Translations under genes and position numbers: made by a program
From: an uncultured Verrucomicrobia subdivision 3 bacterium
GTDB taxonomy: Bacteria; Verrucomicrobiota; Verrucomicrobiia; Limisphaerales; DASXHY01
Reading direction: 5' to 3'
Assembly (NCBI GenBank): GCA_937890005.1
Contig: CALBZA010000015.1
Location: 1-64,000 of the forward strand
DNA: 64,000 nt
Notes under the pieces: generated by a model
The model's database searches: none
Told to the model about the DNA's origin: nothing
The model's input: the letters and a program-made list of their open reading frames with translations, nothing else
Part shown: piece by piece, positions 25,642 to 33,195 of the stretch
Layout: each line of letters begins with the position of its first letter
Position numbering within the stretch: the first letter of the stretch is position 1

Positions 25642-26378
25642 AATCCTTTTTCGCTCTCGTGTTGTCCGTCTCGTTTGCCTTCGCGATGGCGGTTCGGGCG
25701 GCGGAGCCCATCGTTTTGAGCCCTGCCGAAGGAGCGAAAGAAGGCAAAGAGCTGGTGGCGCGCATGACGTCGCTTCGCCCCGAACGCAACACTGCCAGCA
25801 CCGGAACACTCGTTGTAAAGCAGTCCAGGACTCAGGAGATCTCGATTCCGGTTCGTTTCGAGGTAAAGGTTTCCGATGACAGCTGGTTGAGCACTTACGA
25901 AGCGCCCGGGCTGACGAACGGCATTTCGACTCTCGTCATTTTGCGCAAGGACACTGAGTCGGCGCGCGTTGAGGTTGTGGGGAATGAAAACAAGCGAACC
26001 CTTTCCGGCAACGAAACGATGACGCCTTTTGCGGGAACGGATTTTTGGGTGGCGGATCTTTCCCTTGAATTTCTTTCATGGCCTCAGCAACGGGTGTTGC
26101 GAAAGGAGATTCGCCGCAGCCAATCGTGCAGTGTTTTGGAAAGCACAAATCCAAATCCAGCTCGAGGTGCTTACGCCCGCGTGGTTTCGTGGGTGGATAT
26201 CGACACCGGCGGAATCATCAATGCCGAGGCCTATGGTACCGATGGCAAACGCATGAAAGAATTCGTCGCGCAGAAGTTCAAAAAGGTGCATGGCCAGTGG
26301 GAGGTGAAGCAGATTGAAATGAACGATCGCCGCACCGGCTCGCGCACCACACTCATTTTCGACCTTGGACAGCAATAA
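25638..26378 (+). CDS. Outer-membrane lipoprotein-sorting (LolA-like) protein
   Basis: A 246-aa exported protein with a signal peptide (MKSFFALVLSVSFAFAMAVRA). The mature part is mostly beta strands with GTLVVKQS, FEVKVSDDSW and WVDIDTGGIINAEAYG, then KKVHGQWEVKQIEM and RTTLIFDL, matching the open-barrel LolA/LolB superfamily of the COG2834 type that binds lipoprotein acyl chains in the periplasm. It is longer than true LolA and lacks its carrier details, so a transport-associated relative is more cautious. The ATG overlaps the Lon stop by 4 nt, implying translational coupling. Confidence 0.75.
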   Translation: MKSFFALVLSVSFAFAMAVRAAEPIVLSPAEGAKEGKELVARMTSLRPERNTASTGTLVVKQSRTQEISIPVRFEVKVSDDSWLSTYEAPGLTNGISTLVILRKDTESARVEVVGNENKRTLSGNETMTPFAGTDFWVADLSLEFLSWPQQRVLRKEIRRSQSCSVLESTNPNPARGAYARVVSWVDIDTGGIINAEAYGTDGKRMKEFVAQKFKKVHGQWEVKQIEMNDRRTGSRTTLIFDLGQQ

Positions 26379-26431
26379 GATCAGCGGGGTGCCTTTGCGC
26401 AGAAGGGAGGAACCAGGCATCCTCTCAATGT

Positions 26432-26525
26432 CCCGATGCCTAATGCCTAATGTCCAATGTTTAATGCTCAATGACCTTGTTCATTAATCGTTAGTCATTA
26501 CCCATTTCTCATTAAACATTGATCC
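26432..26525. repeat. Word repeat, TAATGCCTAATGTCC family
   Basis: About 95 nt of imperfect words of the type TAATGCC, TAATGTCC, CAATG, TTAATG and GTCATTA. No gene or terminator is evident. It lies between the LolA-like gene and the galE promoter. Confidence 0.7.
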
Positions 26526-26563
26526 CGCTTTCTCGCCGTTCTCCGTTCCTCAAAAGCTTTTGG

Positions 26564-26592
26564 TTGAACTTTGAGTCACCTGCTCATAGTGA
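26564..26592 (+). promoter_or_regulatory. Candidate leaderless promoter of galE
   Basis: TTGAAC (26564-26569), 17-nt spacer, TAGTGA (26587-26592), then 6 nt to the ATG at 26599. Confidence 0.45.
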
Positions 26593-26598
26593 TTACGC

Positions 26599-27570
26599 AT
26601 GAATGTTTTTGTCACTGGCGGTGCGGGATACATCGGATCGATCTGCACCGAGGAGCTTTTGAACGCCGGCCATTCGGTCACTGTTTACGACAACCTCACC
26701 GAAGGCCATCGATCGGCAGTTGATTCGCGCGCCCAATTCATCCACGCCAAACCCGAGCAGGACGGCGACATCCTCAATGCCGTCAAAACGGCCAAACCCG
26801 ACGCCATCATGCATTTCGCCGCGAACGCGCTCGTCGGCGAATCGATGACCAATCCGAAAAAATATTTTCACAACAATCTGGTCAACGCGTTGAAGCTTGC
26901 CGACGCCGCCGTTGAATGCGGTGTGAAGAAGTTCGTGTTCAGCTCCACATGCGCGACCTACGGACCGCCGGATCGTGTGCCGATGACTGAAGATCTTCCG
27001 CAGCGTCCGATCAATCCCTACGGCGAATCGAAGCTGATGTTTGAAAAGGTGCTGATCTGGTATCAGCAGATTTACAAGCTCGACTTCATTGCGTTCCGTT
27101 ATTTCAACGCGGCTGGTGCCAGCGAGAAGTTTGGCGAACATCATCGCATCGAGACACACCTGATTCCCAACGTGCTGTTCGTTGCACTCGGCCAGAAGCC
27201 GCATTGCGAGATTTTTGGCACCGATTATCCGACGCCCGACGGCACCTGCATTCGGGATTACATTCACATCAAGGATCTCGCGCAGGCGCACATTCTCGGA
27301 CTTCAACCCGGCAAGACCGGATTCTACAACCTTGGCAACGGCGACGGTTATTCCGTGAAGCAGGTGATCGAAACCTGCGAGAAGGTGACCGGAAAAAAGA
27401 TTCCGGTGATCGAGAAGCCTCGTCGGCCGGGCGATCCACCCAAGCTGATCGCCTCAGCCGCGAAAGCGATCAACGAACTCGGCTGGAAACCGCAGTTCCC
27501 GAAACTCGAGGATATCGTCGCAACCGCATGGGCGTGGCATAAGAAGCATCCGAACGGTTACCCGGATTAA
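26599..27570 (+). CDS. galE: UDP-glucose 4-epimerase
   Basis: A 323-aa NAD-dependent short-chain dehydrogenase (extended family) that interconverts UDP-glucose and UDP-galactose, supplying sugars for surface polysaccharides. The dinucleotide motif GGAGYIGS is at residues 7-14. Downstream are HFAANALVGESM, the SSTCATYG serine segment, the catalytic NPYGESK (Tyr-x-x-x-Lys), YFNAAGA, the specificity region around TPDGTCIRDYIHIKDLAQAH, and the C-terminal NLGNGDGYSV and RRPGDPPKL. Length is normal. Its 3' end overlaps the convergent MATE gene by 4 nt, and a strong terminator sits just past it inside that gene. Confidence 0.95.
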   Translation: MNVFVTGGAGYIGSICTEELLNAGHSVTVYDNLTEGHRSAVDSRAQFIHAKPEQDGDILNAVKTAKPDAIMHFAANALVGESMTNPKKYFHNNLVNALKLADAAVECGVKKFVFSSTCATYGPPDRVPMTEDLPQRPINPYGESKLMFEKVLIWYQQIYKLDFIAFRYFNAAGASEKFGEHHRIETHLIPNVLFVALGQKPHCEIFGTDYPTPDGTCIRDYIHIKDLAQAHILGLQPGKTGFYNLGNGDGYSVKQVIETCEKVTGKKIPVIEKPRRPGDPPKLIASAAKAINELGWKPQFPKLEDIVATAWAWHKKHPNGYPD

Positions 27571-28997
27571 TTCGAGACTTCCTCCAAGCTGAATTCCGAC
27601 GAAGCCTGCCCTGACACGGCAGGCTTCGCTTTTTTAAAGAGCGATGAGTTCGGTCGCGTGCGCCGGATGAATCTTGTTGTAAGGCCAATTGCGGCAGAAC
27701 CAAGTCCCGTCGCCAGCCCAATCCAGATTCCAACCGCGCCCAGTTTGACGGCGAACGCCAGCGCTGATCCAACCGGCAGCGCAATGAACCAGTAAGCCAG
27801 GGCAGCAATCACAGCCGGTGTCCGCACATCGCCCAGTCCGCGCAACGCGGAAATGGAAACCACCTGGATGCCATCTGCGACTTGAAACAGCGCAGCCACA
27901 ACGAGCAAGTGAGCGGCGAGTGTAATGACTTCTGGCGATTCAACGAACAAGCTGGCGATCGGGCGGCCAACGGTCATGAAGATGATTCCGCATATGCCCA
28001 TCGTTCCTGCACCGAGCGCGATGCCGCCAAATCCGATTCGTCGCACGCGTGACAATTGTGCGGCGCCGTAAGCGTGTCCGACGCGGATGCACACAGCCAT
28101 TCCGGTTCCCAACGCGAACATGAACGTCGTCGCAGCACAGGTAATCGCGATCTGATGCGCTGCGATGGCTTCGGCGCTGATCCAGCCCATCATGAGCGCG
28201 GCTGTTGCGAACGCTCCAACTTCGAGCAGGTGCTGCACGGCCACCGGCCAGCCGAGATGCAGCAATGCGCCAATGCGCCGCCATTGGACCGCAACCAGCC
28301 AGCGCACGGGATGAAACGCATTCAGCGGATTGGCTCGCAGGATGTAGGTCCACAACGCGATTGCCATCGCACTTCGCGCGGCCACTGTTGCCCAGCCGGC
28401 TCCTTCCAGACCGAGAGCCGGTGCGCCTAGGTTGCCGTAGATCAGAATCCAGTTGAGAAACACGTTCAGCATCACGCCGCCGAGCATGATCCAAGTGGCT
28501 GGCCACGGATGTTTCACGGCTTCGCAGAATTGCTTTCCGCCCTGAGCAATCAATGCCGGGCAAAGCGATGCTGCGATCAGGAGCAGGTAAGTGCCGGCCG
28601 CGTTGACGACTTCCGTCGGCTGACCGAGATGATGCAACAGCGGTTTCAGGGCTGCCACGGTTGACGCGAGCAGCAGACCGGTGATGCTGGAAACCAGCAA
28701 CCCGTGCCGCAGCACTTCGCCGACATCGCGGTTCTTTCTCGCTCCGTATGCCTGCGCGGCGAGGACCGAAATGGAAGACAACAATCCGATTCCGAAAACG
28801 AGCGGCACGTGTGCAACGGCGTTGACGAGCGATGCAGCGGCGAGCGGGATCACCCCGACACGTCCCACCATCACGGTGTCCGCGAGTCCCATCAACATCT
28901 GGCTGAGCATGCCCGCGACAATCGGCAGCGCGAGCGCGATCGTTCGACGCGATTCCATTCGCCAGAGCCGGAAATAATGAGCAACAAGCGTCCGCAT
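27567..28997 (-). CDS. MATE family multidrug efflux protein
   Basis: A 476-aa inner-membrane antiporter of the NorM/DinF type that exports drugs or other cationic compounds using a Na+ or H+ gradient. Twelve predicted membrane segments begin at RRTIALALPIVAGMLSQMLMG. The family signatures are MGLADTVMVGRVG, the paired halves, GIGLLSSISVLAAQAYGA and LGTGMAVCIRVGHAYGA, and GLGDVRTPAV near the end. The ATG at 28997 forms TGATG with the stop of the upstream EamA gene and is preceded by GGGAGG, so it should be made from the same transcript. Together they would be controlled by the attenuator-like leader at 30030-30198. Confidence 0.93.
   Translation of the reverse strand: MRTLVAHYFRLWRMESRRTIALALPIVAGMLSQMLMGLADTVMVGRVGVIPLAAASLVNAVAHVPLVFGIGLLSSISVLAAQAYGARKNRDVGEVLRHGLLVSSITGLLLASTVAALKPLLHHLGQPTEVVNAAGTYLLLIAASLCPALIAQGGKQFCEAVKHPWPATWIMLGGVMLNVFLNWILIYGNLGAPALGLEGAGWATVAARSAMAIALWTYILRANPLNAFHPVRWLVAVQWRRIGALLHLGWPVAVQHLLEVGAFATAALMMGWISAEAIAAHQIAITCAATTFMFALGTGMAVCIRVGHAYGAAQLSRVRRIGFGGIALGAGTMGICGIIFMTVGRPIASLFVESPEVITLAAHLLVVAALFQVADGIQVVSISALRGLGDVRTPAVIAALAYWFIALPVGSALAFAVKLGAVGIWIGLATGLGSAAIGLTTRFIRRTRPNSSLFKKAKPAVSGQASSEFSLEEVSN
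27601..27635 (+). terminator. Terminator of galE inside the MATE gene's 3' end
   Basis: A perfect 10-bp stem (GAAGCCTGCC with GGCAGGCTTC) with a 7-nt loop and a GC-TTTTTT tail on the plus strand. It lies 31 nt past the galE stop, within codons of the convergent MATE gene. Confidence 0.88.
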
Positions 28998-29998
28998 CAA
29001 TCCTCCCGTGCGAATCTTGCCGGCAACAACGGTCGCAACAGGCGGGCGGGCCAGGAATTGGAGGCGCTGACACCGGCTGTGACGATCAGTGCCACCGCGA
29101 CGATGATCAGACTTCCTGCCAGGAAGATTTCGCGAGAAAACACTTCGTTGCCGATTGTGCATCCGAGAAGAACCGCAATCAGCGGATTCACATAACCGGA
29201 CGTCGCAACCTTCGCCGGTGTGCTGACACGCAGCAGAAAGCCGTAAGCGGTAAAGCCCACGAGCGATCCCATGACGGTTAAATACAACCACGCCAGAGCG
29301 GACGTGCTCGTCACACGAGCGAGCGAAAACGTTTCCGTTTCATTCGCAATCAAGCCGGTGAGAAGCAGCAGGCTTCCGCCAGCGATCATTTGCATTCCAA
29401 CGCTGAGCAGCAGCGATTTTGGGCGCGACGAGTGACGGCTGAAAATCGATCCCGCCGCCCAGCAGAGTGAGGAGAACATCAGAACGATGACGCCGCCGAC
29501 GTGGAGATGCGCCGCACCATCGGTCTTGCCCTGAGTCAGACACGCGACTCCGATGAATCCGACCACAAGTCCGACAATGACCCTTGATCTGGGGCGGATC
29601 CCATTGGGGCGGAGCCAGTCGATGATCACCATCCAGAGCGGAACCAGGGCTACGATCAGTGCGGCGACTCCGGATGGAATGAACCGCTCGGCCCAGCTCA
29701 CGCCGCCGTTGCCGATTGTCAGCATCAGTCCACCGACGATGAACGCGTCGCGCCATTGCCGCAGAGTGGGAAAGCTTTGACCCCGGCTTGCGAAAAGAAA
29801 GAGCACCAGCCCGGCGACCAGCGATCGCGATCCTGCCATGAAAAACGGCGGGATGCTTTCGATGGCGAATCGGATGCCGAGATAGGTGGAACCCCAGACC
29901 ACGTAAATCGCTGCGAAAGCCGCGACGATCAACCAGCGGCTTGGCGGCAGGTTGCGCGGCGATTCGAGCGATGTCGATTGTTCTGGCTCTGTGTTCAT
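28997..29998 (-). CDS. EamA/DMT superfamily transporter (YedA/RhaT-like)
   Basis: A 333-aa inner-membrane protein with ten membrane segments in two EamA repeats (WLIVAAFAAIYVVWGSTYLGIRFAIESIPP; then the second half from VGGVIVLMFSSLCWAAGSI). Members of the family export amino acids or metabolites, or are of unknown substrate. The ATG at 29998 is used because the longer frame overlaps the leader region. The stop overlaps the MATE start (TGATG). Upstream lie a promoter, a 37-codon leader and a terminator, which suggests that this exporter pair is switched by translation of the leader, perhaps in response to an amino acid or to ribosome inhibitors. Confidence 0.9.
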   Translation of the reverse strand: MNTEPEQSTSLESPRNLPPSRWLIVAAFAAIYVVWGSTYLGIRFAIESIPPFFMAGSRSLVAGLVLFLFASRGQSFPTLRQWRDAFIVGGLMLTIGNGGVSWAERFIPSGVAALIVALVPLWMVIIDWLRPNGIRPRSRVIVGLVVGFIGVACLTQGKTDGAAHLHVGGVIVLMFSSLCWAAGSIFSRHSSRPKSLLLSVGMQMIAGGSLLLLTGLIANETETFSLARVTSTSALAWLYLTVMGSLVGFTAYGFLLRVSTPAKVATSGYVNPLIAVLLGCTIGNEVFSREIFLAGSLIIVAVALIVTAGVSASNSWPARLLRPLLPARFARED

Positions 29999-30029
29999 TG
30001 GCTTTGAGGCCGTCGCCAACAGGTTCTGA

Positions 30030-30066
30030 AAAAAGCAAAAACCCATCGCCGGTGGGCGATGGGTTT
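30030..30066 (-). terminator. Attenuator-type terminator before the EamA-MATE operon
   Basis: An 11- to 12-bp perfect stem (30040-30050 and 30055-30065) with a 4-nt loop; read on the minus strand it is AAACCCATCGCC, loop, GGCGATGGGTTT, followed by TTGCTTTTTT. It lies between the leader ORF stop and the EamA start, so it would stop transcription before the transporter genes. Confidence 0.85.
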
Positions 30067-30084
30067 GTTGAAAACGTGTTTGCT

Positions 30085-30198
30085 CTATGAATTCAACCTT
30101 CCACCGCCAACGCTGGCTCGACGCAGCCAGACGACGCACATCGCCGCCGGATGTTTCGGCGCGCGGATGGCAATGGCGGTTACAGCATTCAAGTTCAT
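30085..30198 (-). CDS. Candidate leader peptide of the EamA-MATE operon
   Basis: A 37-codon ORF with ATG at 30198 and TAG at 30085, 12 nt downstream of a good -10. It begins MNLNAVTAIAIRAPKHP, continues AAMCVVWLRRAS and ends VGGGRLNS. Translation would place the ribosome across GGCGATG (30139-30145), which is identical to the 3' arm of the terminator and can pair with its 5' arm CATCGCC (30055-30061), giving an antiterminator. That layout (promoter, short ORF, competing stems, terminator, transporter) is that of ribosome-controlled attenuation. It has no homology that I can name, and the amino acid or stress sensed cannot be deduced. Confidence 0.55.
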   Translation of the reverse strand: MNLNAVTAIAIRAPKHPAAMCVVWLRRASVGGGRLNS

Positions 30199-30210
30199 GA
30201 AAGCGAATGG

Positions 30211-30238
30211 ACTCTAACTCACGATCCTGACCGGTCAA
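30211..30238 (-). promoter_or_regulatory. Promoter of the leader and EamA-MATE operon
   Basis: On the minus strand TTGACC (30233-30238), 16-nt spacer, TAGAGT (30211-30216). It sits 12 nt upstream of the leader ATG and is one of the best sigma-70-like sites in the window. Confidence 0.65.
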
Positions 30239-30439
30239 TACTTAGTTTGGAAACCTTTGCTCCGATCGCGTCACCAGTTCGTGCGCCCTTTCAGCATCCA
30301 AAATCCGATGATCCCGACTGAGAGTCTGATGGTCATCCTGACAATGCGATGCATACGCCACAGCTTGTGTGTTCCTCACTGTGTTTGTAGTCGCCTTCTT
30401 TGGAGGTGGAGGTGTAGTGGACCGGAACATCGATCTCAC

Positions 30440-30512
30440 AGAAGACAACGAAGGAAACAAAGGAATAGTCCGAGCTTCGTTCCCTTCGTTTCCTTCTGTT
30501 CGACATTCCGTA
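30440..30512. repeat. Word repeat, GAAGGAAAC family, inverted
   Basis: Words of the type ACGAAGGAAACAAAGGAA (about 30448-30466) are followed by their inverted form TTCGTTCCCTTCGTTTCCTTCTG (about 30477-30500). The rest of 30239-30634 holds no gene that I can support. Confidence 0.65.
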
Positions 30513-30634
30513 TCTCGTTCCGGTGGTTACAGGCCGCCGGCACCGGCGCGATAGATGTTTGTTCCGCTTTCTCGATTTCCCGATTTCCGCTTTTGGTTTG
30601 CATCAGCTCACATTTTACCTGTGCATCCGCACCT

Positions 30635-30662
30635 TTGCGGCGCCCTGCATTTGAGTTAAGGT
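30635..30662 (+). promoter_or_regulatory. Candidate leaderless promoter of the alcohol dehydrogenase gene
   Basis: TTGCGG (30635-30640), 16-nt spacer, TAAGGT (30657-30662), then 6 nt to the GTG at 30669. Confidence 0.45.
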
Positions 30663-30668
30663 CCGCGC

Positions 30669-31694
30669 GTGAAAGCGATCCAATTGGTGGCTCAAGGTGT
30701 TCCGGGAAAATTCGAACTGCGCGATCTGCCCGATCCGCAACCCGGACCGGACGATGTGGTGGTTGACGTCAAAGCCTGCGGGCTGAATCACCTGGATCTC
30801 TGGCTCGAAAGCGCCGGCCTTCCCGTTCAGGTGCCGATGCCGCGCACGCCGGGCGGCGAAGTTTCAGGTGTGATTGCGGCGATCGGTTCCAATGCAAGCG
30901 GCTGGAGGCCTGGCGATCGCGTGGCGGTTCAATCGAATGTGTTCTGCGGCGAATGTGAGTTCTGCCAGCGCGGCGAGGAATCGATCTGCATCAAGGGCGA
31001 ATTGCTCGGTGTGACACGTGACGGCGGTTTTGCGGAGAAGGTGGTGGTTCCGGCGCGTGCGATTGTGAAGTTGCCGGAGGAAGTCAGCTTTGAAACATCG
31101 GCCGCACTCACGCTGGCGGGCAGCACCGCGATGCACATGCTCACCAGTCGAACACAGGTGAATCGCGGCGACTGGGTGCTGGTGATGGGTGGGGCGAGCG
31201 GTGTCGGTTCCGCAGCCATTCAAATCGCAAAACAGCTCGGCGGAAAGATCATCACCACAGGTTCAACGGAGGAGAAACGTCGGCGTGCGATGGAGCTGGG
31301 TGCCGACTTCGCTTTGGACACGAACTCGGACTGGCCGAAGGAAGTGCGCAAGATCACGAACAAGCGCGGTGTCGATCTCGTGGTGGAACATGTCGGCGGC
31401 GATGTGCTGCCGAAATGTTTTGAATGCCTGGCGCGCGGGGGAACGGTTGTCACCTGTGGTGCGACGGCGGGCCGCAACATTCAGTTCAATCTCTGGCCGT
31501 TTTTTGTGAAACAGCATCGCTTGATCGGCAGCTATGGACGCAACCGCGAGGACATCAAGGCGACGCTGGCATGGGCCGCAGCCGGCAAATTGAAGGCGGT
31601 GGTGGATGATGTGTATCCGCTTGAGAAAACGGCGGAGGCTTTTGCGCGGCTTCGCGCGCGTCAGGTGAAGGGCAAGCTGGTGATCAGGCCTTAA
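30669..31694 (+). CDS. Zinc-binding medium-chain alcohol dehydrogenase / quinone reductase family
   Basis: A 341-aa NAD(P)-dependent oxidoreductase of the MDR superfamily. The N-terminal catalytic domain has CGLNHLDLWL, TPGGEVSG and GDRVAVQSNVFCGECEFCQRGEESIC, with three of the four structural-zinc cysteines in C-x2-C-x2-C spacing and a fourth following, so it is a zinc enzyme rather than a plain quinone reductase. The Rossmann domain has GGASGVGSAAIQIAKQLG. The last part (GRNREDIKATL, KLVIRP) fits zeta-crystallin-like alcohol dehydrogenases. The GTG start at 30669 is supported by the promoter ending 6 nt upstream. The substrate is unknown. Confidence 0.9.
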   Translation: MKAIQLVAQGVPGKFELRDLPDPQPGPDDVVVDVKACGLNHLDLWLESAGLPVQVPMPRTPGGEVSGVIAAIGSNASGWRPGDRVAVQSNVFCGECEFCQRGEESICIKGELLGVTRDGGFAEKVVVPARAIVKLPEEVSFETSAALTLAGSTAMHMLTSRTQVNRGDWVLVMGGASGVGSAAIQIAKQLGGKIITTGSTEEKRRRAMELGADFALDTNSDWPKEVRKITNKRGVDLVVEHVGGDVLPKCFECLARGGTVVTCGATAGRNIQFNLWPFFVKQHRLIGSYGRNREDIKATLAWAAAGKLKAVVDDVYPLEKTAEAFARLRARQVKGKLVIRP

Positions 31695-31699
31695 GCTGA

Positions 31700-31925
31700 T
31701 TTTTTCTCAACGCAAAGGCGCGAAGGACGCGAAGAGCGCAAAGAAATTCTTTGCGGACGGTTTCAGAAAACTGTAGCCGCCGACGTGAGAATGCGGACGT
31801 TTTTCCCACGGTTCCGCCTCGTTACCTCGACAGTTACGAGATGCTGCAAGTCTCGACTTTGAAATATCAACTCTTCCTTGCGCCTCCCCTTTGCGTTGAA
31901 ACCAAACCTTTGCGTTGAAATAAAA
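31700..31925. repeat. Word repeats, CGCAAAGGCGCGAAG family plus a palindrome-like unit
   Basis: At 31708-31746 and in inverted form at 31880-31920 are words such as AACGCAAAGGCGCGAAGG and CTTTGCGTTGAAAC. Between them, about 31774-31850, is a different unit with TAGCCGCCGACGTGAG at one end and GTTACCTCGACAGTTACGAG at the other. A short copy of the first word type recurs at 58150-58182, just before pgsA. No gene is present. Confidence 0.65.
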
Positions 31926-31953
31926 ACGGAGTGAACTCGCGTCCACTCCGTTT
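31917..31953 (-). terminator. Terminator of asd
   Basis: A 10-bp stem (AAACGGAGTG with CACTCCGTTT, 31924-31953), a 10-nt loop and a T-rich tail TTTTTATTT on the minus strand, 28 nt past the asd stop. Confidence 0.85.
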
Positions 31954-31980
31954 GAAGTCTTATTGTGACTGCTGTTGGGT

Positions 31981-32988
31981 TTACAGCTTGATCAGCTCTT
32001 CCGCGATCTGGACGGCATTGAGCGCCGCGCCTTTCAGCAGCTGATCTCCGCTCACCCAGAAGCAGAGGCCGTTGTCGAGGGCGCAGTCCTTTCGGATGCG
32101 TCCGGCTTCACAGTTGTATTTCTCGGAAGTAAAGAGCGGCATCGGATACTTCTTGTTCTCCGGATCATCCACGAGGTCCAGTCCGGGTGCCTGCTTCAGA
32201 ACTTCACGCGCGGCTTCGACGGTCACCGGTTTTTCGAACTCGGCGGTCACGGCGATCGAGTGCGAGCGATAGACCGGAACGCGGACGCACGTGACGCTGG
32301 CGCGAAAGGTCGGGTGATGCATGATCTTGCGGCCTTCGTTCTCCATCTTCATCTCTTCCTTCGTGTAGCCGGTTGGCAGGAAGGAATCGACGTGCGGCAG
32401 AACGTTGAACGCGATCTGGTGCGGATACACTTCCTTCGTCACCGGCTTGCCGGCGACGATCTCTCCGACCTGGCGTTCGAGTTCCTCCAGCGCCTTGGCA
32501 CCGGTGCCGGAAACGGCCTGGTAACTTGAAGCGAAGATGCGCTTCACGCCGAAAGCCTTGTGCAACGGATACAGCGCCATGAGCGTGATCGCCGTGGTGC
32601 AGTTTGGATTGGCGATGATGCCCTTGTGCTTCTTCACGTCCTCCGCGTTGATTTCCGGAACGACGAGCGGGACGTTGTCGTCCTGGCGGAACGCGCTGGA
32701 ATTGTCCACAACCACGCAACCGGCCTTTGCGGCGATCGGCGCAAATTCCTTCGAGATGCTGCCGCCGGCGCTGAAGAGCGCGATGTCAACGCCGTTGAAA
32801 GAATCCTTGGTCAGTTCGGTGACCGCGATCTCCTGTCCGCGGAAGGTCAGTTTTTTGCCGACGGAACGCGCGGAGGCGAGAAGGGTCAGCTTTCCGACGG
32901 GGAAATTGCGCTTCTCGAGGGTTTTGATCATTTCGACGCCGACGGCTCCCGTGGCGCCGACTACAGCCACATGCGGTTGTTTATTCAT
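31981..32988 (-). CDS. asd: Aspartate-semialdehyde dehydrogenase
   Basis: A 335-aa NADP-dependent enzyme that converts aspartyl-4-phosphate to aspartate semialdehyde, the branch point to lysine/diaminopimelate, threonine and methionine. The N-terminal GATGAVG nucleotide motif is followed by FSAGGSISKEFAP and the catalytic Cys segment NPNCTTAITLMAL; SSYQAVSGTGAKA, then AFNVLPHVDSF and the active-site residues around VRVPVYRSHS. Length is usual. A sigma-70-like promoter is 15 nt before the ATG, and no Shine-Dalgarno is present. DapL, also in this window, lies later in the same lysine branch. Confidence 0.95.
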   Translation of the reverse strand: MNKQPHVAVVGATGAVGVEMIKTLEKRNFPVGKLTLLASARSVGKKLTFRGQEIAVTELTKDSFNGVDIALFSAGGSISKEFAPIAAKAGCVVVDNSSAFRQDDNVPLVVPEINAEDVKKHKGIIANPNCTTAITLMALYPLHKAFGVKRIFASSYQAVSGTGAKALEELERQVGEIVAGKPVTKEVYPHQIAFNVLPHVDSFLPTGYTKEEMKMENEGRKIMHHPTFRASVTCVRVPVYRSHSIAVTAEFEKPVTVEAAREVLKQAPGLDLVDDPENKKYPMPLFTSEKYNCEAGRIRKDCALDNGLCFWVSGDQLLKGAALNAVQIAEELIKL

Positions 32989-33003
32989 ACAAAATGGTCG
33001 CGT

Positions 33004-33031
33004 ATCTTAGCTGCTGCGCGCGGGGTGTCAA
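33004..33031 (-). promoter_or_regulatory. Promoter of asd
   Basis: On the minus strand, TTGACA (33026-33031), 16-nt spacer, TAAGAT (33004-33009). The 15 nt from the -10 to the ATG allow only a leader of about 9 nt. Confidence 0.65.
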
Positions 33032-33195
33032 TGAAGCCGCTGGGACAGTGATGATGCTAATACTTCGGATTGCGGCGCCAAAAATACCGGACGCCATTGG
33101 GGAATTCCGAGGGCGAACAGGACGTGCACGCCGAGAGTTTGCTTGCACGGGAAGTGTCCGGCTTCCAGAATCCGCGAGTGCTTTCCGAGCATGCC

